Shown: positions 26,378 through 34,053 of the stretch, in pieces
How the letters are laid out: the number at the start of each line of letters is the position of its first letter
Position numbering within the stretch: position 1 is the stretch's first letter
Assembly (NCBI GenBank): GCA_027077795.1
Contig: JALWTT010000006.1
Location: forward strand, 521,781 to 585,780
Origin: Thermotogaceae bacterium
GTDB taxonomy: Bacteria; Thermotogota; Thermotogae; Thermotogales; Thermotogaceae
Direction of reading: 5' to 3'
Length of the DNA: 64,000 bases
Notes under the pieces: generated by a model
What the model saw: only the letters and a program-made list of their open reading frames with translations
The model's database searches: none
What the model was told of the DNA's origin: nothing
Translations under genes and position numbers: made by a program

Positions 26378-27931
26378 TCACCTCTCAGTGATTTTTAAAA
26401 ACCACACATCAGATTTTCCCAAGTTCTGAGCTATATCCCCGTCGTTAGACCATGTCCTTCCAATTATGGCTAAATCACCGTCTTTTTCCGTGATATCAAA
26501 ACCTCCATCTTCATATGAACCACCGAAATGCTCGTATCCAGTGACACTTCCAGACGACGTGAGCTTCATTATCATGAGATCTTGATTGTCATCTGGATCG
26601 CTCACTGCGTTTTCAAAGTGAAAAGGGTACTCATAGAAAGTGTTGTTACTGAAAGTGAGTGTTCTCACTCCTACTAATAACAGAATGTCGCTTCCAACGA
26701 CTGTAGCCGAGTATGGAACAAAGTGATAGCTTGAACATCCACTGAAAAATCTTTTTGTGCTTAGGATATCACCAGATTCATCTATCGTAGTAATGCACGG
26801 AGAAATTCGAGAGTCATTTATTTCTCCTCCATCTGGGCAGTAAAATGTTTTTGCTTTATCAGAGTATCCTATGGCTATATATTTTCCATTTAATGCTATG
26901 ACTTTATAAAAACTCGTACAGTCATTTATTAGTTTGTAACTTTTGACTTCAAGGTCTTTATCCAAGAAGATTATCAGGCCGTTTTCATCGGATGATCCCA
27001 CCACGATATAGCCGCTCTTAGTAGCTATGACATCATGAGCATAGTCCTTGGAACCGTAGTCCAGCACATTTTTCTTTATACAGTTCCCGCTACTGTCAAA
27101 CTTCAACATTACTATATCAGAATCAGGAGAACCGAACATGTAGGTTCCCACAGCTACAAAGTGCGAATTACCTGGTGCTATACCAAACAGAGTGGAATTT
27201 GGCGCTAAGTCTTTTTTGAACAGTACTTTCCCATCATTCACGGATAGTTTCGATACCACACCACTCACCGCTGGTGATACACCGCTGTTATCCACACCAA
27301 CTGCTATTATGTTCTTATCGCCATCCGTAACTTCGATATCATAAATGGTTCCGTTGTCTCCTAATCTCGACATCCATATCAAATCTCCATCTTCGTTTAT
27401 CCTGAATACAGCTGGTGCTCCGGTGGAGTCGTGGTATTCATTAAGGAGGTATCCAATATAGCCACCTAAGATATAGCCATCTTTAAGTGCTTTCACTGAA
27501 AAGGCTCCATCCTCATAAGGACTGCCAAGGTTCTTATTCTTCGCAACTTTAAAGTTGTTTGTTTTAAATTTCCAAACTGGGCTAGATATTTTTGTGTTAC
27601 CCTTCTCTCCAATGACCTTCCAGTAATAGGTCTTTCCCTTCTTCAACCCCTTAACCTCGAATCTGGAATCGTTCGTTTCTCCTATCAAGGCATTCTTGGA
27701 ATTTTCAAGAACCTCATTTAAGTCTTCCGATAAGTACAACAAAAACTTTCTAGGTTTACCTCCGTAAAATGGGTCCAGCCATTCCAAAGTAGGAGAAGTG
27801 CTAACACCTTCAGAACCATTTTGGGGAGATGATAGATATAGATCTAAACCCAAACTACCAAAAGGTACATATTCGCATTGACTCAGCATAATTAGAATAA
27901 TCACTGCGGTAAGAATGTGAAATCTTTTCAT
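26378..27931 (-). CDS. Lipoprotein with Fn3/Ig-like domain and beta-propeller (paralogue B)
   Basis: A 517-residue exported lipoprotein. Its signal peptide begins MKRFHILTAVIILIML and ends in the lipobox LSQC. The Ig/fibronectin-III-like domain (PQNGSEGVSTSPTLEWLDP to TYYWKVIGEKGN...FKTNNF) is followed by propeller-like repeats (GAFSVKALKDGYILGGYIGY, GSPDSDIVMLKFDSSG, DGGFDITEKDGDLAIIGRT). It is closest in plan to paralogue A (shared VLKFD/KITS-type blades and GGSxxDxG loops). The ATG at 27931 lies behind GGAGGGA; the frame runs upstream to 27970 without a good site. It ends four bases before the start of paralogue A. Confidence 0.85.
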   Translation of the reverse strand: MKRFHILTAVIILIMLSQCEYVPFGSLGLDLYLSSPQNGSEGVSTSPTLEWLDPFYGGKPRKFLLYLSEDLNEVLENSKNALIGETNDSRFEVKGLKKGKTYYWKVIGEKGNTKISSPVWKFKTNNFKVAKNKNLGSPYEDGAFSVKALKDGYILGGYIGYLLNEYHDSTGAPAVFRINEDGDLIWMSRLGDNGTIYDIEVTDGDKNIIAVGVDNSGVSPAVSGVVSKLSVNDGKVLFKKDLAPNSTLFGIAPGNSHFVAVGTYMFGSPDSDIVMLKFDSSGNCIKKNVLDYGSKDYAHDVIATKSGYIVVGSSDENGLIIFLDKDLEVKSYKLINDCTSFYKVIALNGKYIAIGYSDKAKTFYCPDGGEINDSRISPCITTIDESGDILSTKRFFSGCSSYHFVPYSATVVGSDILLLVGVRTLTFSNNTFYEYPFHFENAVSDPDDNQDLMIMKLTSSGSVTGYEHFGGSYEDGGFDITEKDGDLAIIGRTWSNDGDIAQNLGKSDVWFLKITER

Positions 27932-27947
27932 TCTATCCCTCCAGATA

Positions 27948-29354
27948 TCAGAGAGTGAAGAAAGCTTCAACTGACAAAATGAGGAAAGAGGGAATCACAC
28001 CGTTTTTTATATAATTAAGATCCATTAAAGAAATGCTTTCCACATTCAAAGATAGAAATCCAAACACCTCAAAACTCAATTTGCTCGCGAGGCTGAATCC
28101 GTAGATATCATTCCATGATGCTCCCAGACTGGTTTTGAGAGTTAAGAACTTGTTCAACACCGGGAATCTCAAGAATGCACCCAAGATCTGTATGCCACGT
28201 CGGAAGTTTATGTTTTCGAAATACAAATAAGAATACTCGACCCTTACAAGAGCTCCTCCTTCCCCTCCAATAGCGTCATAGGCAAATCCAGCTCCGATTG
28301 AAAAAGGCTGTGAAAGAAGAACGGAGGTTATCGATATTCCAGAGCCCTTAACTATTTTGAGATTTGAGGACACTTCTTTTGCTTTGCTGTCAACCAGACG
28401 CCTGAAATCGTTTAAGTCAATCTTGCCGAGTGCGAGTTTCCATATATATATCCTTATATACCTCTCATCTTCGCTGTCTTTGAAAGGGCTCTGGGCTATG
28501 ACTTTCCCAACCGCTGATTTTATGTAATCTGGAAGGTTAGAGCTTTTCACCATGTTGAACGCCTTCTCTTCAAGTACCGGAAAACCAAGGGATACTCTCT
28601 CATCTTCAAGTTGCCTTGGAAATATAACCTGTGGATTTTGAAGCTTTCCCGTGACCTTCGATACTTCCCCTTTCACATATTCCCCAAGTTCTTTGAAGGA
28701 TACGAGACCGTCATTGTTGAGGTCAGCTTTACCTTCTAGCCCCTCTATCAAATAGTATGTGAATATCCCATGCTTCAGCTTGTCGTCCTCTTTCGAGGTT
28801 TCGTTGGGACCAGACGACAAGATCATAGCGGCCTTTTCCGGCGGCAAAGATTTCTTCGAAAAGTGTGTTACTCTGAGCGGTTTGTCTCTTCCTATGCTCC
28901 CTGAATAACAGGCGTCTATGAACATGAAGACCTCAGCAGGTGTTTGTTCAGCCAGTTTCTTCAAATGATCGTCAACCGGATATGCAGTTTCAGATAAGTA
29001 GTCGGCTACAGTGTCCTTCGGTATGAAATAAGTCTTTCCAGTCTTTGGATCATGATATCCATGTCCAGAGTAGTAGAAATAAAGCACATCTCCTTTTTTT
29101 GCTTTCGAGAAGAAATCCCTTATTTTCGCCTTCATCCATCCAAGAGTTGGATTCACAAGAACGGTGATCTTGTCCTTGGGAACTATCTCAAACACCTCGA
29201 GAGTTTTTGCAAAGGCCAAAGCATCGTTCTCTGCGTATTTCAGAGGGCTGATCGTCGGATCGTCGAATTTGGACACGTATATGACAAGGGCTTTTGAGAT
29301 GGCAAATGTGAAGCCGTACAGGATTAAAAGCATGGGTATGAGAAACCTTTTCAT
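27948..29354 (-). CDS. Exported caspase-like (C14/metacaspase-type) peptidase
   Basis: A 468-residue protein with an N-terminal signal peptide (MKRFLIPMLLILYGFTFAIS, no lipobox). Residues about 20-235 form a caspase-fold domain: conserved YAENDALAFAKTL, the catalytic histidine H98 in FYYSGHGYH and cysteine C149 in FIDACYSGS. An EF-hand-like loop lies at 211-222 (DLNNDGLVSFKE), a possible calcium switch. The C-terminal 200 residues are beta-rich and end in hydrophobic-aromatic phenylalanine (SVEAFFTL), reminiscent of an outer-membrane barrel or anchor. It sits between four propeller lipoproteins, so it probably acts outside the cytoplasm. ATG at 29354 follows GGAGGTG by six bases. Confidence 0.85.
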   Translation of the reverse strand: MKRFLIPMLLILYGFTFAISKALVIYVSKFDDPTISPLKYAENDALAFAKTLEVFEIVPKDKITVLVNPTLGWMKAKIRDFFSKAKKGDVLYFYYSGHGYHDPKTGKTYFIPKDTVADYLSETAYPVDDHLKKLAEQTPAEVFMFIDACYSGSIGRDKPLRVTHFSKKSLPPEKAAMILSSGPNETSKEDDKLKHGIFTYYLIEGLEGKADLNNDGLVSFKELGEYVKGEVSKVTGKLQNPQVIFPRQLEDERVSLGFPVLEEKAFNMVKSSNLPDYIKSAVGKVIAQSPFKDSEDERYIRIYIWKLALGKIDLNDFRRLVDSKAKEVSSNLKIVKGSGISITSVLLSQPFSIGAGFAYDAIGGEGGALVRVEYSYLYFENINFRRGIQILGAFLRFPVLNKFLTLKTSLGASWNDIYGFSLASKLSFEVFGFLSLNVESISLMDLNYIKNGVIPSFLILSVEAFFTL

Positions 29355-29359
29355 GGGAA

Positions 29360-31606
29360 TCACCTCCAACTTTCAAAGTCGTTTTGCACCACAAGAATCC
29401 CTTTAGAAGAAGTCGAAATGTAAGCGTAATCCCCATAGAAGATTATATCGTTTATGTTCGACACGCCTGTGTCTATTGTTTGAATCAGCTTATCGTTGGA
29501 CGTATCGACTACGTAAATCGTATCTCCCAATATGTAAAGATGATCTCCGAATATTCTGAGGCCGTTCACACAAGCTTTTAATACATTATTTTCTTTGAAG
29601 TTCTTCCTGTTTATTGACATTACCTCTGCTGATACCATTCCGCTGGTTGCCACATATATCTTGTCTCCTGTAACTATCAGTTTTCCAGGACTCGAAGGAA
29701 GAAACTTTCTTCTCGTTACTTTTGGATTTGATGGATTGGTTATATCTAACTCCACTATTTCATCTTCGTCTTGAACTGATGCATACAAAGAGGTCCCTTC
29801 TAGGGCTAGACCTACAACTTTACCCAGTGGGATTTTGTCAACCGTTGTGGGAAACTCTGGAAAAGTTACATCGACAATCAAAAGTCCACTTTCACCATCT
29901 GCAATATATGCGTATTTATCTTTTACCACCAGATCTGTGTTGTATCCAGTTGTGCTGTTCATAGAACCCATGAGTCTCGGTTTCGATAAATCCTTGACAT
30001 CTATTGTTAAGAAGTTCCATTCCGTTACAGAGTATATGGTATGGTCTTTTATCACCATTTTTTCTATGTTGCTCTCTGGAAGCTGACCCAAAATTTTTGG
30101 AGAAGCAGGTGATGATTTCAGATTGAATATCAACAATCCGTTTGCATCATCTGAGGCGATTAGTGCATCTCCGTACACCTCGGACGTAATTATGTTACCT
30201 TTATCTTTGAACACATTCTTAATTCTCAGGTCATCTGAGTCTGATAAAACTATCAGTCCATTATACCCGGCTGATACGAGTATGAAATTCTCTGAGCAGG
30301 AGAAATCTGCATTTAAACAATTATAAATGGGTAATGCTATTTCTCCGTCTAAATGAAGGCTCGATAGATCTGATATATCCACTCTAACTATTTCAATCTC
30401 ACAGTTGCTTTGAAGATTGTTGTACGCCATGAGAAAGACATGATCGCCATAACTTTTGATTTCTTTAATCGAGGAATCCTCAAGATTGACTCCAAGATCT
30501 TCCAAATTGATTTCGGATAGCTTCGTGTAATCCTTCCTGTCATATATTATGAAAGTGTCGTAGGATATTACAAATAAGTAGTCTTGGTTGAGATCAAAGT
30601 GATACACATCTTGATCACTTAAAATCTTTTCGACGTATTTTGGAGATGCTGGATTGGTGACATCGAATACTAATATACCACCAAGTACATCATAGGGATT
30701 GCTTCTAAGGTACAACTTATTCTCATATACCTTCATATTTTCGAAAAAGTCGGTTGATATTTTCAAATCTTCAGGTTTGAACTTTCCAACAATTTCAGGA
30801 TCCCTCGGGTTTTCCACATTTATTATTGTAATCTCTTCACCAGCGTTCATGTAAACGTAAGAATTCTCCACTTCTATCTCTTTAGGATCATATATGGGGT
30901 TTAAAGTGATCTTCGAAACAAGTGAAGGGCTGGAAACATCGGATAAGTCCACAACGCAGAAACAATGGTTGGAGTCGTTGTCGTACCCAAAGATATATGC
31001 AAAATTACCTTCTATCACCATCTTGTTAAAAGTGTAACCCTCTTTAGAAAATGATGAGATTTTCTCTAAGTTTCCATCATCATCAATGTTGTAGATATCT
31101 AGTTCATCCTGTGTGAGCGCTACCACGGCACTTTTATTTAGCATGAATGCACCGTAAAACGGCCCACCTTCTGTAAATATTGTGTTGAGAATTTTTGGAT
31201 TCAATACATTATCGCCGGACGCTTCGTTAGATACAGTCGTAAAGTTCCAAACTGGCCCTTCTACTGTGTTACCTCTCCCGCCATGTGCTACCACTTTCCA
31301 GAAATATTGCCCAGGACTTAACTCATTTTTCAGAGAATATGATGATCCTTCTATTGCGCTTGCTACAAGTGAATCATCTTGACCGCTCTTCACTGATTCT
31401 GAATCCTGTGACAGGTACAAATCGAATGTCATGCTGTTTATATCAGCGTTTTTCACACTCCATACAAAAGAAGGCTTCAACGATACGGAAGTTTGACCAT
31501 TTTTTGGGCTTATGTACTCTATTTTCACAAGACTTTCTGGCCCCGATGTTGTACACGATGAGAGGATCACGATTAGTAAGCCTAGTGCTATGATAAGCCT
31601 TTTCAC
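29360..31606 (-). CDS. Lipoprotein with Fn3/Ig-like domain and LVIVD-type propeller (paralogue C)
   Basis: A 748-residue exported lipoprotein. The signal peptide ends in VILSSC. The Ig/fibronectin-III-like domain (PKNGQTSVSLKPSFVWSV to YFWKVVAHG...FTTVS) is at residues 30-130. The remainder is built from about 14 repeats of the LVIVD type, for example SGLLIVDVTFPEFPTTVDKI, GGILVFDVTNPASPKYVEKI and EEITIINVENPRDPEIVGKF, which fold as beta-propeller blades; two propellers would fit. The start is GTG at 31606 behind GAGGTGA, overlapping the ribosome site with the end of paralogue D. Confidence 0.88.
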   Translation of the reverse strand: MKRLIIALGLLIVILSSCTTSGPESLVKIEYISPKNGQTSVSLKPSFVWSVKNADINSMTFDLYLSQDSESVKSGQDDSLVASAIEGSSYSLKNELSPGQYFWKVVAHGGRGNTVEGPVWNFTTVSNEASGDNVLNPKILNTIFTEGGPFYGAFMLNKSAVVALTQDELDIYNIDDDGNLEKISSFSKEGYTFNKMVIEGNFAYIFGYDNDSNHCFCVVDLSDVSSPSLVSKITLNPIYDPKEIEVENSYVYMNAGEEITIINVENPRDPEIVGKFKPEDLKISTDFFENMKVYENKLYLRSNPYDVLGGILVFDVTNPASPKYVEKILSDQDVYHFDLNQDYLFVISYDTFIIYDRKDYTKLSEINLEDLGVNLEDSSIKEIKSYGDHVFLMAYNNLQSNCEIEIVRVDISDLSSLHLDGEIALPIYNCLNADFSCSENFILVSAGYNGLIVLSDSDDLRIKNVFKDKGNIITSEVYGDALIASDDANGLLIFNLKSSPASPKILGQLPESNIEKMVIKDHTIYSVTEWNFLTIDVKDLSKPRLMGSMNSTTGYNTDLVVKDKYAYIADGESGLLIVDVTFPEFPTTVDKIPLGKVVGLALEGTSLYASVQDEDEIVELDITNPSNPKVTRRKFLPSSPGKLIVTGDKIYVATSGMVSAEVMSINRKNFKENNVLKACVNGLRIFGDHLYILGDTIYVVDTSNDKLIQTIDTGVSNINDIIFYGDYAYISTSSKGILVVQNDFESWR

Positions 31607-31613
31607 TTTGCAG

Positions 31614-33782
31614 TCACCTCTTTTCGATTCTCAGAATGTGGATTCCGTTTTCCCAACCTGAGATTATTATCATGTCACCGTCCAAGGATAGATCATTGCT
31701 CAGCTGCGGGATATCGTTATACTGAAGAACTTCCACCGGATTTTCCGGGTTTGACAGATCTATGATGTGTAGAGAATTCCTTTCCAAGATGAAGATGTAC
31801 CCTTTTTCTGACTCCATATCCACGAAGTCGGATAACGTTTTAACATCGAGTTCGTTCACCTTCAAAAGGGTATGGTTGGAAAGCAACTTAAAAACTATGA
31901 GTTTAATGTCTCCATCGCTTGCCGTGGCATATATGTAATCATCGCGCTTTTGGATTCTCCAGATGCCGTATATCTCTTCCTTATGCACCACCTGTGGTGA
32001 TGACGGATCGCTGACGTCTACAATTAGAATACCCTTGAGCGTTGAAAGATAAACAGTTTCACTAGCCGCTGTTATATCGGTTACTTGACCAAAACTTATG
32101 TTCGTGTGTCCAACAACTATCGGTGTTGAATCACCATTCAATTTCGCTATGTATAGATCTCCATCAGACGAGATGACGTATACGTAGCCGTTCTCTACGT
32201 CGAATCTCCCCTCGATATTCGATTGAAACAACAAGTTTGGTTGGCACTTCTTTGAGACATCCACCGCGGCTAGCGGACTGTAAAAATCACCCAAATAAAG
32301 TACAGTGCCATGTAGCAGAAGCTTGTTTATATAATACATGTAATCCGGAAGGAAGAATTCACAAACTTTCGAGGCGCTTAAATCCGGTGTTAGATCTACT
32401 GTATTTAGTTTAGAGCTACTGTATGCGTACAGAGTGTTATGATCCAGAATCGCTGTTCTGACATTAGCATAGGGGAAGACGCGGTCTAACTCCTCTAAAT
32501 CTTTATTGAGTATTGTCACACCGTTATTCAAACCAGTTACATACAAATTACCATTTATGGATCTCAATCTTGATATGTATATCACATGCTTGCTCTTTAC
32601 CAACCTTGGAGAGGTGATATCGGATAAATCGAATACGTCTATCCAGGAAGGTCCCGCCATATATAACCGGTTGTCTAAGGCTATCATAGAATTGGTCGAC
32701 ATATTCAAATCCGAAGCTTTTCCAAGCAATGCAGGATCCTTTGGATCGCTTATATCCATGACTATTAGTTCTGAAGAAGTCTTTATGAAAAGTTTGTTTG
32801 AATGGACTGCTATTTTTTCTATGTCACAGTAGGGGCGGGTAATCTCGTTTACCTTGATTGGATTTTCCAAGTCAGAGATGTCGAAAACCTTCACACTATC
32901 TCCGGTTGCTATATACATAACATCACTTAAGACTGCTATGTCCCTCACATCTTCATTCAAGGAGGCTTTCAGAGAAAGTTCGCTGGATTTAGGGTCATAC
33001 TCATATATTTTTACCTTGTCTGAGTCTTTTAAAAATATTCTATAGTCATCAACCCTGAAGAATGGTTCTAAGTCATCAATGCTGATTACATTCAGAGGAT
33101 GGGGATTTAAAGGATCGGATATGTCAAGGGTTATCAAGTAGTTTATCCCGTAGCGATTCAATATCACATATAAGCTATTTCCAGCGACTTCTATTTGCTC
33201 AATCAAAGCGTCTGTAGAAAATCTCTTGATAACTGATTTACCATTCATTATATAGATGCCTTTATCTGTTCCGACATACAATAAATCACTTGCGTAAGAC
33301 ACATCGTACGTGTTAGATTCTCCAACCATTATCGTTGCGACTTCCGACAAAGAAAGCTTGGGGGTTCCAGAGCTAGACGATACCGTTGTGAAATCCCACA
33401 CATCACTTTCCGCTTTAACATCATCTTTGTATGCTACGACTTTCCAGAAATACTTTGTAGAAAAATCCAGAGGAGTTCCATTTTCAAAATGGTTTTCTCG
33501 AATTCCTTTTGCTATCAAAGCATCTGAAGCTTCTCTTTCTACATCTTCTTTGTTTTTTGAGAGATATAAGTTATATACAACTCTGTCAAGTTCTCCACCA
33601 TCTGTGTGCCATGAAAATCGCGGGGTAACCGAGACATCCTCCAAATGATTCTCCGGGAACTCGAGTGTTATGAGCAAAGAGCTTTCATCCTCCTCGCTTG
33701 CGTTTGGACTGTAAGAACAGGATGAAATGAAGGTGAGAATCATAAATGAAATGAGCAAAAATCTGAGCCACTCAACTCTCAC
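31614..33782 (-). CDS. Lipoprotein with Fn3/Ig-like domain and LVIVD-type propeller (paralogue D)
   Basis: A 722-residue exported lipoprotein and first gene of the minus-strand cluster. The signal peptide ends in TFISSC. The Ig/fibronectin-III-like domain contains PENHLEDVSVTPRFSWHT and KYFWKVVAYKDD...FTTVS, followed by LVIVD-type blades (SDSVKVFDISDLENPIKVNEI, SELIVMDISDPKDPALLGKA, KGILIVDVSDPSSPQVVHKE, NSLHIIDLSNPENPVEVLQY). It is closest to paralogue C. The GTG at 33782 lies behind GGGGGAAG; an upstream ATG at 33815 has no ribosome site and would spoil the signal peptide. Confidence 0.87.
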   Translation of the reverse strand: MRVEWLRFLLISFMILTFISSCSYSPNASEEDESSLLITLEFPENHLEDVSVTPRFSWHTDGGELDRVVYNLYLSKNKEDVEREASDALIAKGIRENHFENGTPLDFSTKYFWKVVAYKDDVKAESDVWDFTTVSSSSGTPKLSLSEVATIMVGESNTYDVSYASDLLYVGTDKGIYIMNGKSVIKRFSTDALIEQIEVAGNSLYVILNRYGINYLITLDISDPLNPHPLNVISIDDLEPFFRVDDYRIFLKDSDKVKIYEYDPKSSELSLKASLNEDVRDIAVLSDVMYIATGDSVKVFDISDLENPIKVNEITRPYCDIEKIAVHSNKLFIKTSSELIVMDISDPKDPALLGKASDLNMSTNSMIALDNRLYMAGPSWIDVFDLSDITSPRLVKSKHVIYISRLRSINGNLYVTGLNNGVTILNKDLEELDRVFPYANVRTAILDHNTLYAYSSSKLNTVDLTPDLSASKVCEFFLPDYMYYINKLLLHGTVLYLGDFYSPLAAVDVSKKCQPNLLFQSNIEGRFDVENGYVYVISSDGDLYIAKLNGDSTPIVVGHTNISFGQVTDITAASETVYLSTLKGILIVDVSDPSSPQVVHKEEIYGIWRIQKRDDYIYATASDGDIKLIVFKLLSNHTLLKVNELDVKTLSDFVDMESEKGYIFILERNSLHIIDLSNPENPVEVLQYNDIPQLSNDLSLDGDMIIISGWENGIHILRIEKR

Positions 33783-33817
33783 AGCACTTCCCCCTTCCAG
33801 AAGTAAGCCCCACAAAT

Positions 33818-33845
33818 ATTTTAAAACTAGTTAAAAATTTTTCAA
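33818..33845 (-). promoter_or_regulatory. Probable promoter of the lipoprotein/caspase cluster
   Basis: On the minus strand, TTGAAA (33845-33840) and TAAAAT (33823-33818) are separated by 16 bases and lie about 36 bases before the GTG of the first lipoprotein gene. The region is shared with the divergent promoter of the trp leader. Confidence 0.45.
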
Positions 33846-33858
33846 AAAGTGGTAAAAT
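33831..33858 (+). promoter_or_regulatory. Probable promoter of the trp leader and trpB2
   Basis: TTAAAA at 33831-33836 and an extended -10 TGG-TAAAAT at 33850-33858, with 16 bases between the hexamers. Transcription would start near 33865, just before the leader ribosome site AGGAGGG (33869-33875). Confidence 0.5.
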
Positions 33859-33880
33859 CTCAAGAGATAGGAGGGAAAGT

Positions 33881-33952
33881 ATGGTAGTGTTGCTGGAAAG
33901 CCTTTATTTTTCTCTTAGCAACAACTGGTGGTGGATTTCTCCCCCGATCTGA
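33881..33952 (+). CDS. trpL: Trp leader peptide with three consecutive Trp codons
   Basis: A 23-codon open frame with an ATG five bases after a strong AGGAGGG site. Codons 16-18 are TGG TGG TGG (33926-33934), then ATT TCT CCC CCG ATC and TGA at 33950. Three Trp codons in a row near the end of a tiny frame, just ahead of competing hairpins and a terminator in front of a tryptophan synthase gene, is the layout of ribosome-mediated trp attenuation. The peptide itself probably has no other function. The symbol is by analogy with known trp leaders. Confidence 0.85.
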   Translation: MVVLLESLYFSLSNNWWWISPPI

Positions 33953-34016
33953 GGGAGAAATTCTGCTTTTTGTGCTAGATCGGGGGCTCTCAACATCGAG
34001 AGCCCCTTTATTTTTT
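33935..34016 (+). promoter_or_regulatory. trp attenuator: competing leader hairpins and terminator
   Basis: Three mutually exclusive pairings are visible. (1) ATTTCTCCC 33935-33943 pairs with GGGAGAAAT 33953-33961, directly after the Trp codons. (2) The antiterminator CCCCCGATCT 33941-33950 pairs with AGATCGGGGG 33977-33986, ten perfect pairs. (3) The terminator GGGGCTCTC 33983-33991 pairs with GAGAGCCCC 33998-34006, followed by a T-rich tract. A ribosome stalled at the first Trp codons would mask the 5' arm of (1) and free (2), preventing (3). A ribosome reaching the stop codon at 33950 would cover the 5' arm of (2) and allow termination. Without translation, (1) blocks (2) and termination also follows. 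Confidence 0.85.
33983..34016 (+). terminator. Leader intrinsic terminator of the trp attenuator
   Basis: A perfect nine-base stem (33983-33991 with 33998-34006), six-base AACATC loop, then TTTATTTTTT. Its 5' GGGG is shared with the antiterminator. The 3' arm and T-run are duplicated immediately downstream. Confidence 0.88.
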
Positions 34017-34038
34017 AATAGCCCCTTTATTTTTTAAT
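34001..34038. repeat. 19-base perfect tandem duplication of the terminator 3' half
   Basis: AGCCCCTTTATTTTTTAAT occurs at 34001-34019 and again, without a gap, at 34020-34038. The unit contains the 3' stem arm AGCCCC and the T-run, so the second copy could pair with the same upstream GGGGCT and give a second, longer-loop terminator. Confidence 0.95.
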
Positions 34039-34053
34039 TAGGGGGGATGCGTT

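Noticed and set aside
27948..29354. A CRISPR-associated or prokaryotic defence caspase
   Set aside because: It has a signal peptide and lies among exported lipoproteins; there is no CRISPR array, gasdermin-like or other defence gene nearby.
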